From the NCBI RefSeq assembly GCF_040719265.1, contig NZ_JBFDAH010000020.1:30421-94420 (forward strand): a stretch of 64,000 nt of DNA, read 5' to 3'. The stretch is from Aliikangiella maris. Its GTDB lineage: Bacteria > Pseudomonadota > Gammaproteobacteria > Enterobacterales > Kangiellaceae. The translations under genes and the position numbers were made by a program. The first letter of the stretch is position 1. Each line of letters opens with the position of its first letter. A model generated the notes under the pieces. That model was not told the origin of the DNA. It saw only the letters and a list, made by a program, of their open reading frames with translations, and made no database searches. Positions 47,572 through 57,037 of this stretch are shown piece after piece.

Positions 47572-47961
47572 TTATGCGGTAGCGGTAGTTTTTGATTTTG
47601 CTTTATCACTTTTTTTATCTGTTTGCGCTTGATTAATATTGTCCTTTAATAACTCTTCAATTTCAGATTTAAACTGAAGCCCTATGTCAGTGAGGCGGCG
47701 CGCATCATCAATAATGCGCTGGTTGATTGATGTCATAAATTCCATTTCATTCTTGGCAAAGTCCTGTAATGTGTTGGCATCTTCGATTTCTGCTGCTGAT
47801 TTTAATTGTTGGATGCCAAGTTGAGAATAAGTTTTAATAGACTCAACCTGAAACTCAGTTAACTTTTCAAGTTGTGAAGCAAAAGTCTGGTTCATTTGTT
47901 TTAATGGTTGAAAAAACGCTTTGGTTTGCTCAGAAAAAGATTCAAAAAGCTTATCGTTCAT
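47572..47961 (-). CDS. phaP: Phasin family protein (PHA granule-associated)
   Basis: A 129-residue helical protein with the phasin layout: FFQPLKQMNQTFASQLEKLTEFQVESIKTYSQLGIQQLKSAAEI, then a second amphipathic helix (MEFMTSINQRIIDDARRLTDIGLQFKSEIEELL), and a Lys/Ala/Thr tail (KKSDKAKSKTTATA). Phasins coat PHA granules, limit their size and can stimulate the synthase. AAGGGAG precedes the ATG by ~10 nt. It stands upstream of phaC, supporting its identity. Confidence 0.9.
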   Translation of the reverse strand: MNDKLFESFSEQTKAFFQPLKQMNQTFASQLEKLTEFQVESIKTYSQLGIQQLKSAAEIEDANTLQDFAKNEMEFMTSINQRIIDDARRLTDIGLQFKSEIEELLKDNINQAQTDKKSDKAKSKTTATA

Positions 47962-48483
47962 TGTTGTTTGCTCCCTTAGAAGTTTAATTCAATTGTTAAT
48001 GTATAACATTTTTAGATTAGTGCTTGAATATGACACTTGTATGATAGTTGTGCTGGTTTGACTTGATTTGAATCATGTTTTTAGACGCTTAACTTGAATT
48101 GTCATTTTGTCTTCATAAATTTTCTGCTTTAAAGATAAATTACTATTTGGTTATCTCGTTTTTGATTTTTTGTTTTTTTATTTGAGATGTGTTTTGATTT
48201 CGTTTTTTCTCCTTTTAGTTGTTTGTTTTTTTGTTGACTGATGAGTGATGTTTTTGTGAAAAGACTAATGTGGCTGAAAGGCTTTGTTGCTGTGCTGGTG
48301 TAATCAAAATGTCATCTGTGCACGCTGTAATTTTAATAATTAATGCTTTCAATAGTAAGCTGCTTTAGCCGTAAAGTGTTTTAAGTGTTGGCTGGTTAGT
48401 TAATTTTAGCGTTTTTTTAATGCTTTATTTTAAAGATTTTTAATAATATTTTTTGAGAAAACATGACTTTAGGAATGCTGAAT
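47962..48483. other. T-rich intergenic region between phasin gene and fabI
   Basis: A divergent region of about 520 bp that must contain both promoters. The plus strand at 48100-48250 is unusually rich in T and G. No gene is supported. Confidence 0.45.
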
Positions 48484-49269
48484 ATGAATGAGCAAGGTCT
48501 ATCGAGTTTGAAGGGCAAAAAAGGACTGATTGTGGGTATTGCAAATCAACATTCTATTGCCTGGGGATGCGCCAAAGTTTTGCATGCAGCTGGTGCAGAT
48601 ATTGCCGTAACCTATTTAAATCAAAAAGCCGAACCATATGTACGACCTTTGGCCGAAACCATTCATGCACCAATCATTGCCCCATTAGATATGTCTGACG
48701 ATTCACAACTTAATGATTTGTTTGGTGTGATAACGCAACAGTGGGGTACACTTGACTTTGTTATTCACGCCATTGCGTTTGCCCCTTTAGCAGACCTACA
48801 TGGGCGTGTAACAGATTCGTCTCGAGATGGATTTTTAAAAGCAATGGATATTTCCTGTCATTCTTTTATTCGAGTAGCACATATGGCTGAGCCTTTAATG
48901 GCAAAGCAAGGTGGCAGCTTATTGACGCTGAGTTATTACGGCGCAGAAAAAGTAGTTGAGCACTATGGCATTATGGGGTTGTGTAAAGCGGCATTAGAAT
49001 CGAGTGTTAAATATCTTGCGGCTGAACTTGGAGATAAAAAAATTCGCGTCAATGCGTTATCTCCTGGCCCTATTGCTACACGCGCAGCGAGTGGTATTGA
49101 AGCATTTGAGCATTTGATTTCTCATGCCATTGAGAAGGCGCCAGAACATAGTGCAATCAATATCGAACAAGTAGGTCACTTTGCCCGTTTTCTGGTAAGT
49201 GATGAATCGCAACTGGTTACCGGTGGGACTTATTTTATTGATGCCGGTTTAAACATCATGGCGGCTTAA
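48484..49269 (+). CDS. fabI: Enoyl-[acyl-carrier-protein] reductase (NADH), FabI type
   Basis: The final reductive step of type II fatty acid elongation. I prefer the ATG at 48484 (AGGA 9 nt upstream; 261 residues) to the one at 48463, which has only a weak site. Motifs: LKGKKGLIVGIANQHSIAWGCA (nucleotide loop), FVIHAIAFAP, LTLSYYGAEKVVEHYGIMGLCKAALE with Tyr-x6-Lys, and LSPGPIATRAASGI. It is 1 bp from a MaoC-phosphotransacetylase fusion gene, close to the PHA genes. FabI paralogues in that setting have been linked to PHB or acyl-CoA use, so this may not be the sole housekeeping FabI. Confidence 0.9.
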   Translation: MNEQGLSSLKGKKGLIVGIANQHSIAWGCAKVLHAAGADIAVTYLNQKAEPYVRPLAETIHAPIIAPLDMSDDSQLNDLFGVITQQWGTLDFVIHAIAFAPLADLHGRVTDSSRDGFLKAMDISCHSFIRVAHMAEPLMAKQGGSLLTLSYYGAEKVVEHYGIMGLCKAALESSVKYLAAELGDKKIRVNALSPGPIATRAASGIEAFEHLISHAIEKAPEHSAINIEQVGHFARFLVSDESQLVTGGTYFIDAGLNIMAA

Positions 49270-49270
49270 A

Positions 49271-50668
49271 ATGACAGATTTAATTGAAAATATTACCTTC
49301 GATGAAATAAAAATAAATGATTCGGCAGCAGTTGAACATACACTAACAAATCGTGATATCCAATTGTTTGCGCTAGTGTCGGGTGATGTCAATCCGGCAC
49401 ATCTTGATGAAAGTTTTGCTCGTAATGAAATGTTTCACAAAATTATAGCGCATGGTATGTGGGGCGGATCTCTAATTTCAACAGTGCTTGGCACTCAATT
49501 ACCTGGTCCCGGTACTATTTATTTAAGTCAGACATTTAAATTTATTAAACCGGTCGCTATTGGTGATACGGTAACTGCAAAAGTTACCGTGATTGAAAAA
49601 AATGAAGAGAAAAAACGTCTCACACTTGAGTGCACCTGTTTGAATCAATTAGGTGAAAAAGTGATTATTGGTGAAGCCCAAGTTATTGCACCAACTGCTA
49701 AAATAAAGCGTAAGCGAGTAAAACTACCAATCATTGAATTTAAGGATGAAGACAAACATGACGATCATTGCATTTTGCAATTAACCAAAGATCAAACTCT
49801 GCAACCGTTAAAAATTGGTGTGGTGCATCCTGCTGATGGTTTGAGTTTGATAGGGGTGAATGAGGCAAAAAATGCAGGGCTGATCGAACCAGTATTAATT
49901 GGTCCCGAGAATAAAATTCGCGCGGCTGCGGAATCAGTTGATATTGATTTGTCGGGCTTTGAGATTGTATCAACCCCCCATAGTCATGCTGCTGCTGAGC
50001 AGTCGGTTAAAATGGTTAAAGAAGGGCATCTCGAAGCGTTAATGCGGGGCAAACTGCAAACCGAAGAGTTAATGTACGAGGTAATGTCTAAGCGACGAGG
50101 ATTGTGTACTAATCGCCACATGAGTCATGTGATGATGCTCGATTTACCGAATTATCCTCGCCCATTGTTTGTCACCGATGGGGCAATTAATATCTCTCCG
50201 AATCTCTCGCAAAAGGTTGATATTGTACAAAATGCTATCGACTTATACGTTAAATTGGGATTTGGTTTGCCTAAAGTGGCGATTTTGTCAGCAATTGAAA
50301 CGGTGAATGAAGAAATTCCTTCAACACTTGATGCAACAGCACTTTGTAAAATGGCAGAACGGGGACAAATTACTGAAGCGTTTTTAGATGGTCCTCTGGC
50401 TTTTGACAACGCCATATCGGAAGAGTCGGCCGCTATAAAGGGGATCCGCTCTCAGGTTGCCGGTAAGGCTGATATTTTGGTGGTGCCAAGTTTGGAAGCA
50501 GGTAATATCCTATTTAAGCAACTGGCTTTATTTTCCGGGGCTAAAATGGCCGGAATTGTGTTAGGCGCCGAAGTGCCGATTGTGTTAACCAGTTTAACCA
50601 GCACTGCGGCTGCACGTAAAGCCTCCTGTGCGCTCGCCTTATTGGCATTGCGCGGCGAAACCGAATAG
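49271..50668 (+). CDS. Bifunctional (R)-enoyl-CoA hydratase / phosphate acetyl(butyryl)transferase
   Basis: A 465-residue fusion. Residues ~1-150 form a MaoC-type hot-dog domain: FALVSGDVNPAHLDESFA, MFHKIIAHGMWGGSLISTVLGTQLPGPG with the catalytic Asp and His, and TVTAKVTVIEKNEEKKRLTLEC. Residues ~165-465 form a PTA/PTB domain: IGVVHPADGLSLIGVNEAKNAGLIEPVLIGPE, MRGKLQTEELMYEV, FVTDGAINISPNL and the closing VPSLEAGNILFKQLALFSGA. The first half interconverts crotonyl- and (R)-3-hydroxybutyryl-CoA; the second swaps CoA for phosphate. With fabI directly upstream it suggests a route linking PHA monomers to butyryl/acetyl phosphate. No acetate/butyrate kinase gene is adjacent. Confidence 0.9.
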   Translation: MTDLIENITFDEIKINDSAAVEHTLTNRDIQLFALVSGDVNPAHLDESFARNEMFHKIIAHGMWGGSLISTVLGTQLPGPGTIYLSQTFKFIKPVAIGDTVTAKVTVIEKNEEKKRLTLECTCLNQLGEKVIIGEAQVIAPTAKIKRKRVKLPIIEFKDEDKHDDHCILQLTKDQTLQPLKIGVVHPADGLSLIGVNEAKNAGLIEPVLIGPENKIRAAAESVDIDLSGFEIVSTPHSHAAAEQSVKMVKEGHLEALMRGKLQTEELMYEVMSKRRGLCTNRHMSHVMMLDLPNYPRPLFVTDGAINISPNLSQKVDIVQNAIDLYVKLGFGLPKVAILSAIETVNEEIPSTLDATALCKMAERGQITEAFLDGPLAFDNAISEESAAIKGIRSQVAGKADILVVPSLEAGNILFKQLALFSGAKMAGIVLGAEVPIVLTSLTSTAAARKASCALALLALRGETE

Positions 50669-51120
50669 CCATAATAGTTTGCTAAACACGTATTCAAATT
50701 ATCCCAGTTTAAGATGTTAGATGACAAATGTCAGGCACGGAAGCCTGATATTAAAGCGAATCTTCTTTAAGTCAATATTATCCATATGAATAATTAAATA
50801 GATAAAATGCATGAGGTTATGCATGATGTCATACGTAATGTTTTGCATCAGATCGCGCGTCATAGTGCGCATAAAGTAGTGGGTATTTCATACTGGATAG
50901 GTTTGATGCAGCAATTATATTTGCTTTAGTATCTAAAAGTTATCGCAATATTTTTATTTCACCCGGCTAATATTTGACTTTTAATTTTGACAAAGGCAAA
51001 GTAGCAACTCAATCTATGAAAAATAATAAGAAGTGTATCCATAAGTGATGCATTTCCGATTCTGATTTTCACTTCATCTTGTTAGTATCAACATTTTTAG
51101 CATAATATTGGGGAAGAATA
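50669..51120. other. Intergenic region before the dipeptidase gene
   Basis: About 450 bp. A small hairpin (TCAGGC/GCCTGA, 50731-50748) lies 63 bp beyond the fusion gene and may stop its transcript. The rest is AT-rich and should include the dipeptidase promoter. No gene seen. Confidence 0.4.
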
Positions 51121-52491
51121 ATGAAATTAAAAAACTTCTGCCTGAATTCTGCGCTTGTCAATTCAGTGCTGGTTAAAGGTTCAGTTGTTGCGATTTGCTC
51201 CGCGTTATTTTTAGCTGGCTGTCAGGATAAGTCAAATGAGTCTGCCAGTCCTGCGCAAGTATCAAGTGAGCAGTCATCACCGTTGAAAAGTACGCAAGCA
51301 GAAAGCGTACAGCAGAAAAATCTGCAAGCAAAAACTATTCAGCCACTTGATGCCGAACAAGCAAAGATGTTGGCTAAAAAATATATCATTGTTGACACTC
51401 ATATTGACGTGCCATTTCGACTGGATAGTGAGTATGAAGATGTGGCGCACGCAACCCCACATGGTGATTTTGATTACCCGCGTGCTGTTAATGGGGGATT
51501 AGATGCTCCTTTTATGTCAATTTTTATTCCTGCCTCATATGAAGAAAAAGGTGGTAGTTATCAAAAAGCTAATGAGCTAATTGATATTGTTGAAGGGTTA
51601 GTCAAAGCCAATCCTGATAAATATGCCTTAGCTTATTCAACAAAAGATGTGATGAACAATTTTAAACAAGGCATCATTTCTTTACCCATGGGCATGGAAA
51701 ATGGTAGTCCAATAGAAGGCAAACTGGAAAATCTGGCATACTTTTTTAACCGAGGTATTCGTTATATTACTTTGGCACACTCAAAAGCCAATCATATTTC
51801 GGACTCTTCTTATGATGAAAATCGGCCTGCCAAGGGGTTAACCGAGTTTGGTAAAAAACTGGTTAAGGCGATGAATGACATTGGAATGATGATTGATGTT
51901 TCCCATATTTCAGATGAGGCGTTTTATCAAGTGATGAAAATCAGTCAAACATCGGTTATTGCATCACATTCTTCTGCTCGTCATTTTACACCAGGGTTTG
52001 AACGTAATATGAGTGACGATATGATTAAATTGCTGGCTAAAAATGGCGGTGTTATACAAATTAACTTTGGTTCGGGATTTGTTTCTCAAAAATCAATTGA
52101 ACACTGGAATACTTTTAAGCAGGCAAGAGAAGACTTTATTAAAGAGAATAATGTCGAACGTTACAGCGATGAAGTTAAAGCATTTAGCAAAGCCTATCGT
52201 GAAAAAAATCCTTATGTTTATGCGACATTAAATGATGTCCTTGATCATTTTGATCATGTGGTTAAATTGGTTGGTATTGATTATGTGGGTATTGGATCTG
52301 ATTATGATGGTGTTGGTGACAGTTTACCAAATGGCCTAAAAGATGTTGCTAGCTACCCGAATTTAATTCAAGGATTAAGTGAGCGTGGTTACACTGAGCA
52401 GGATATTGCCAAAATTTTATCAGGCAATGTGATGCGTGTGTGGAGGCAAGTTGAAGAATATGCCGAACAACAAAAACTGGCTGCTCAATAG
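51121..52491 (+). CDS. Membrane dipeptidase (peptidase M19), lipoprotein
   Basis: A 456-residue protein with a lipoprotein signal ending in LFLAGC, then a Ser/Gln-rich linker of ~45 residues. The M19 catalytic domain starts at ~residue 85: IIVDTHIDVPFRL (first zinc His/Asp), GMENGSPIEG (bridging Glu), ITLAHSKANHISDSS, MIDVSHISDEAF, VIASHSSARHF (zinc His pair), and VGIGSDYDGVG (catalytic Asp). The family hydrolyses dipeptides, including D-amino acid forms. As an envelope lipoprotein it could process peptides released by the secreted proteases. GGGGA stands before the ATG. A strong terminator follows the stop. Confidence 0.93.
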   Translation: MKLKNFCLNSALVNSVLVKGSVVAICSALFLAGCQDKSNESASPAQVSSEQSSPLKSTQAESVQQKNLQAKTIQPLDAEQAKMLAKKYIIVDTHIDVPFRLDSEYEDVAHATPHGDFDYPRAVNGGLDAPFMSIFIPASYEEKGGSYQKANELIDIVEGLVKANPDKYALAYSTKDVMNNFKQGIISLPMGMENGSPIEGKLENLAYFFNRGIRYITLAHSKANHISDSSYDENRPAKGLTEFGKKLVKAMNDIGMMIDVSHISDEAFYQVMKISQTSVIASHSSARHFTPGFERNMSDDMIKLLAKNGGVIQINFGSGFVSQKSIEHWNTFKQAREDFIKENNVERYSDEVKAFSKAYREKNPYVYATLNDVLDHFDHVVKLVGIDYVGIGSDYDGVGDSLPNGLKDVASYPNLIQGLSERGYTEQDIAKILSGNVMRVWRQVEEYAEQQKLAAQ

Positions 52492-52534
52492 CATATTATT
52501 GTCATTCAATTTATTGCCATTCAATATTTAATCT

Positions 52535-52560
52535 GAGCCAGAAAATACTGGCTCTTTTTT
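52535..52560 (+). terminator. Rho-independent terminator after the dipeptidase gene
   Basis: Perfect 7-bp stem GAGCCAG/CTGGCTC with a 6-nt loop and six T residues (52555-52560), 43 bp after the stop. Confidence 0.85.
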
Positions 52561-52612
52561 ATACCTACACCTACACCTAAATCTTTCATTTTGAATTTTT
52601 AAACGTGTGTAT

Positions 52613-53986
52613 TTAGACTTTATTTTTTAGCTCAATCCAGCGAGAAAGATAGCGTGTACTCTGTAAACTGTGATGTCTGAGCATCGCACCGGTAAAATTT
52701 TGCAAGCGGTGCTCCGACAGGTTTTGCTGTTGCAGCCTGATTTTGTCGATTAATTGCGGTCCGAGCTTTTGTGCATCATAGCGTTGAGTGAGTAATGGCT
52801 CAATTTGTTGTTGTTTGGCCGACCATAGCGCTTCATTCTGATAAAGAGAAACAGCGTGTTGAATAATCGTTTGTGGACTATTGGCAACCAGACCAGGCCA
52901 TTGAGTTGCGCTATTGGTTTGCGTCTCTTTATTTTGAACATTCTTATTTTGAGCATCTTTATTTTGGTTTGGTTTGTTTTGGCCAAGCTTGTTTTGCTCG
53001 TCGTTGTTTTTTTCGTTTTGCATCATGCCTTCAACACCAATACTCGTGGTAATGCTTGGTGTACCTGCCTGCATGGCATCAATGAGTTTGCCTTTTATAC
53101 CTGCACCAAATCGTAGTGGGGCTAAGCAGATTCTGGCTTGTGTTAAAACCTGCTGTACATCATCTGCTCGACCTTTTACTAAAAAACCATTTTTTGGATT
53201 ATGTAATGCGGTTGCTTTTTTGGGGGCATATGAGCCATAGATATGCAATTCTGCCTGTGGTAGTTGTTGGCGAATTTGCGGCCAGATTTGATTCAAATAA
53301 AGGACGCTGTCCCAGTTAGGGGCGTGTCTGAAATTTCCGATAGTAATAAAATGCTGGCGCTCTTGAAAACTGGGCCAGTGATTGATTGTTGATTGCAGGG
53401 TCGATAAATCTAACATAAAAGGCAAGTGATGTAACAAGGCATTATCAACACGATAATAGTTAGTCAGTAAGTCAATTTCGTAATCCGAAATAATCAGACT
53501 TAAATCACTACGCAAAATTGCAGCTATTTCTCGTTTGGCTAAATCGCTGCATAAATCTTTTGCCGTGAGTGTTTGTTCTACTGTTAGTGTCTGTTGTCGC
53601 TTGAGTGCCGTTTGTCTGGCATTGCGTAAACACTGTAAGTCTTCGGTATCCAAAATACGCAATGCTTCGGGACAATTTTGTTCGACCCGCCAGGCAAATT
53701 GCTCTTCCATCATAAAACGATCGAATAACACGATATGAGGGTTAAGGGCTTTAACAAATTCATCAAAACTGCTGTCATTGAGCGCAATACTTGCAGTTTC
53801 AATTTGTAAGCTGCTTAAATCGACCTGAAACTCTGTGGTTTGTGCAGGTGTGGCAAAAATGACCCGCCAGTTCTGTTGACGAAACAACTTCAGGAGTGAC
53901 AGCATATGCGCGCCAGCAGCTGACGATGCTGGCTCGGGCCACACATAGCCGATTACCAAAACTGTTTGCTTGGGTGGTTGAATCAT
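52613..53986 (-). CDS. Glycosyltransferase (GT4-like) with an Asn/Gln/Lys-rich insert
   Basis: A 457-residue protein. The N-terminal half begins VLVIGYVWPEPASSAAGAHM and contains a GT-B donor/acceptor fold. The C-terminal half has FITIGNFRHAPNWDSV, ELHIYGSY, FLVKGRADDVQQVL, the GT4-type RICLAPLRFGAGIKGKLIDAMQAGTPSITTSIGVEGM and GLVANSPQTIIQHA. Between the last two pieces, about 40 residues of low-complexity sequence (QNK/NKD/NKE units) are inserted. They lie on the nucleotide-sugar face, where the family normally has a tight loop. The ATG overlaps the uvrA stop by 4 bp, so it is translated from the uvrA transcript. Substrate unknown; coupling of a sugar transferase to uvrA is unusual. Confidence 0.8.
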   Translation of the reverse strand: MIQPPKQTVLVIGYVWPEPASSAAGAHMLSLLKLFRQQNWRVIFATPAQTTEFQVDLSSLQIETASIALNDSSFDEFVKALNPHIVLFDRFMMEEQFAWRVEQNCPEALRILDTEDLQCLRNARQTALKRQQTLTVEQTLTAKDLCSDLAKREIAAILRSDLSLIISDYEIDLLTNYYRVDNALLHHLPFMLDLSTLQSTINHWPSFQERQHFITIGNFRHAPNWDSVLYLNQIWPQIRQQLPQAELHIYGSYAPKKATALHNPKNGFLVKGRADDVQQVLTQARICLAPLRFGAGIKGKLIDAMQAGTPSITTSIGVEGMMQNEKNNDEQNKLGQNKPNQNKDAQNKNVQNKETQTNSATQWPGLVANSPQTIIQHAVSLYQNEALWSAKQQQIEPLLTQRYDAQKLGPQLIDKIRLQQQNLSEHRLQNFTGAMLRHHSLQSTRYLSRWIELKNKV

Positions 53987-56817
53987 CCTGCTTGTAAAAT
54001 ATCTTTTAAGAATCGGCCCGTATGTGACTTTTTATTTTGAGCAATGTCTTCAGGCGTTCCTTCGGCAATTATCTGACCGCCTTTATTACCACCTTCGGGA
54101 CCTAAATCGATAATCCAGTCGGCTGTTTTTATGACATCCAGATTATGTTCGATAACTAAAATGGTATTGCCATGATCCCGCAGGCGATGCAGTACACTTA
54201 ACAATTGTTTAACATCATGAAAGTGCAAGCCAGTGGTTGGTTCATCTAATATATATAGAGTTTTTCCTGTGTCTCGCTTACTGAGCTCGCGAGATAATTT
54301 AACTCGTTGGGCTTCACCGCCCGAAAGTGTTGTGGCAGCTTGCCCTAATCGAATGTAAGCAAGACCAACGTCAATCAAAGTCTGTAATTTACGTGCAATG
54401 GCTGGAATCGCATCGAAAAACTCGCGCGCATCTTCAACGGTCATTTCTAAAACTTCATGAATATTTTTTTCTTTATAGGTGACTTCAAGTGTTTCGCGGT
54501 TATACCGTTTGCCTTTACAGACATCACAAGGCACATAAATGTCGGGTAAAAAGTGCATTTCAACTTTAATGACTCCATCTCCCTGACAAGCTTCACAGCG
54601 TCCTCCTTTAACATTAAAACTAAACCGTCCTGGTTTATAACCCCGAGAGCGTGCTTCTTGTGTGCCTGCAAATAACTCCCTTACTGGCGTAAATATGCCG
54701 GTGTAAGTTGCTGGATTTGAGCGTGGTGTACGGCCAATTGGGCTTTGATCAATATCGACCACTTTATCAAAATGATCCATTCCCTCACATTCAACATAGG
54801 GCGAAGGTGAAAGGGTCGTTGCATTATTTAATTGAGTGGCTGCAATGGGATAAAGTGTATCGTTGATTAAGGTTGATTTGCCTGAACCTGAAACTCCGGT
54901 TACACAGGTAAAAATGCCAATGGGCAGTTTTAAATCGACGCTTTGCAGATTATTACCGGTTGCCCCTTTTAATGTTAAAAACTGATTATTTTTTGCAGGT
55001 GTACGCTGTATGGGAATTTCAATTTTTTGTTTACCAGACAAGTACTGACCGGTCAGTGACTTTTTATTTTTTAAAATATCTTTTAATTTACCTTCAGCAA
55101 CTATTTCACCGCCATGAACCCCTGCACCAGGACCAATATCGAGAATGTGATCGGCAGTTCTAATGGCATCTTCATCATGTTCAACCACAATGACGGTATT
55201 GCCCAAGTCGCGTAAATGAATGAGGGTTTTCAACAAGCGCTCATTGTCCCGTTGGTGTAAGCCGATAGAGGGTTCATCGAGTACGTACATCACCCCAACC
55301 AATCCGGCACCAATTTGGCTGGCGAGTCGAATGCGCTGTGCTTCGCCACCCGATAAAGTTTCTGCACTGCGATCCATTGATAAATATTCCAGCCCAACAT
55401 TCATTAAAAATTCAAGACGTGAGCAGATTTCGAGTAAAATTTTACTGGCAATTTTGCCGCGTTTACCGGGAAGTTTTAGTTTGTTGAAAAAGTTAAAAGC
55501 ATCTTCTATCGACAGTGCAGTTAAGGTCGGCAGGTTTTTATTTTTAATTAAGACATTTCTGGCACTTTCTCTTAAACGACTACCCTGACAAGAGGGACAG
55601 GGTTGAGTTGCCATATATTTTTGCAGCTCTTCGCGCACCGCCATTGATTCGGTTTCGCGATAACGTCGTTGCATATTTGGGATTACACCTTCAAAGGTGT
55701 GATTGCGTGTCATAATATCGCCACGATCATTGGCATAGGTAAATTCGATTTTTGTTTTGCCACTACCAAATAAAATAATTTTACGGTGTTTGGCCGATAA
55801 TTGATTAAATGGCATTTCAATATCAAAGTCGTAATGATCGGCAATTGAATTGAGCATATGAAAATAATAGACATTGCGTCGATCCCAGCCGCGAATCGCG
55901 CCGCCAGCAAGCGATATTTCAGGATTAACCACAATGCGATCGGCATCAAAGAATTGATCCACGCCTAAACCGTCGCAAGTAACGCAAGCGCCAGCCGGGT
56001 TGTTAAATGAAAATAAGCGAGGTTCTAATTCTGCTAAACTATAACCACATTGCGGACAGGCAAATTTAGCAGAAAACAACAGTTCTTCCATGTTGTCTTT
56101 GGTATCCATCGAGGCAACGGTCGCTAATCCATCGGCCAGTTCGAGAGCTGTTTCAAATGACTCTGCCAGGCGTTGTTTGAGATCTTGCCTAACCTTAAAG
56201 CGGTCAACGACAACTTCAATCGTATGTTTCTTATGTAACTCTAGCTTGGGTACATCATTGAGTTCATAAATTTTGCTGTTGACACGCACACGAATAAATC
56301 CTTTAGCCTGAAGTTCCTCGAATAGTTGTACATGTTCGCCTTTGCGATTTCTGACAACTGGCGCTAGTAACATAAGTTTACTGCCTTCGGGTAATGAAAG
56401 CGTATGGTCAACCATTTGGCTAACGGTTTGTGCTTCTAGCTTGGTGTGGTGTTCTGGACAATGGGGGGTGCCGACTCGCGCAAATAATAAGCGCAAATAA
56501 TCATAGATTTCGGTAATTGTACCGACCGTAGAACGCGGGTTGTGTGAGGTCGATTTTTGTTCAATTGATATGGCGGGAGAAAGCCCCTCGATATGCTCTA
56601 CGTCGGGCTTTTCCATTAATGACAAAAACTGACGTGCATAAGCTGACAGCGACTCTACATAACGCCGTTGACCTTCGGCGTAAAGTGTATCAAATGCCAA
56701 CGACGATTTGCCTGAACCCGATAACCCGGTAATCACTATCAGCTTATCTCTGGGTAAGGTCACATCAACATTTTTTAGATTATGGGTTTTTGCACCGCGC
56801 ACTTCTATATGATTCAT
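53983..56817 (-). CDS. uvrA: Excinuclease ABC subunit A
   Basis: A 944-residue DNA damage sensor for nucleotide excision repair. It has two ABC ATPase units with Walker A motifs GLSGSGKSSL near the N-terminus and GVSGSGKSTL at ~640; signatures SGGEAQRIRLASQIG and LSGGEAQRVKLSRELS; and three or four CxxC zinc modules (CPQCGYS, CVTCDG, CPSCQGSRL, CEACQGDG, CDVCKG). The N-terminal IEVRGAKTHNLKNVDVTLPRDK is diagnostic. A perfect 20-bp palindrome (56867-56886) lies about 50 bp upstream, but I find no CTGT-N8-ACAG SOS box there. The 3' end overlaps the glycosyltransferase gene by 4 bp. Confidence 0.98.
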   Translation of the reverse strand: MNHIEVRGAKTHNLKNVDVTLPRDKLIVITGLSGSGKSSLAFDTLYAEGQRRYVESLSAYARQFLSLMEKPDVEHIEGLSPAISIEQKSTSHNPRSTVGTITEIYDYLRLLFARVGTPHCPEHHTKLEAQTVSQMVDHTLSLPEGSKLMLLAPVVRNRKGEHVQLFEELQAKGFIRVRVNSKIYELNDVPKLELHKKHTIEVVVDRFKVRQDLKQRLAESFETALELADGLATVASMDTKDNMEELLFSAKFACPQCGYSLAELEPRLFSFNNPAGACVTCDGLGVDQFFDADRIVVNPEISLAGGAIRGWDRRNVYYFHMLNSIADHYDFDIEMPFNQLSAKHRKIILFGSGKTKIEFTYANDRGDIMTRNHTFEGVIPNMQRRYRETESMAVREELQKYMATQPCPSCQGSRLRESARNVLIKNKNLPTLTALSIEDAFNFFNKLKLPGKRGKIASKILLEICSRLEFLMNVGLEYLSMDRSAETLSGGEAQRIRLASQIGAGLVGVMYVLDEPSIGLHQRDNERLLKTLIHLRDLGNTVIVVEHDEDAIRTADHILDIGPGAGVHGGEIVAEGKLKDILKNKKSLTGQYLSGKQKIEIPIQRTPAKNNQFLTLKGATGNNLQSVDLKLPIGIFTCVTGVSGSGKSTLINDTLYPIAATQLNNATTLSPSPYVECEGMDHFDKVVDIDQSPIGRTPRSNPATYTGIFTPVRELFAGTQEARSRGYKPGRFSFNVKGGRCEACQGDGVIKVEMHFLPDIYVPCDVCKGKRYNRETLEVTYKEKNIHEVLEMTVEDAREFFDAIPAIARKLQTLIDVGLAYIRLGQAATTLSGGEAQRVKLSRELSKRDTGKTLYILDEPTTGLHFHDVKQLLSVLHRLRDHGNTILVIEHNLDVIKTADWIIDLGPEGGNKGGQIIAEGTPEDIAQNKKSHTGRFLKDILQAG

Positions 56818-56866
56818 GAGCTATCTAGTGTAATATCCGCCTTGAAAAATGAGCCCAGCATAATAA

Positions 56867-56886
56867 CGCTTAACCAAGGTTAAGCG
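56867..56886. promoter_or_regulatory. Palindrome in the uvrA / MFS divergent promoter region
   Basis: CGCTTAACC and GGTTAAGCG are separated by AA, giving a perfect 9+2+9 palindrome. A 2-nt centre cannot make a hairpin, so an operator for a dimeric protein is the better reading. The two divergent genes start at 56817 and 57038. Confidence 0.5.
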
Positions 56887-57037
56887 CAAAGACTAGTTGT
56901 TAGAGAGTATGACTAAATTGATTGAATGGTTTGGTATATCAAAAGGCAATTGGTTGATTGGTCAAGGGCAATAAAATCATCAGCTTAAATCATACATATA
57001 GCCAATAAATTCATTAAGTTTAATAAGTTAGAAAAGC

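Noticed and set aside
52900..53020. Short TTTTG-type repeats as a DNA satellite or regulatory element
   Set aside because: They encode the QNK-rich insert in frame within the glycosyltransferase; a coding low-complexity tract is enough.
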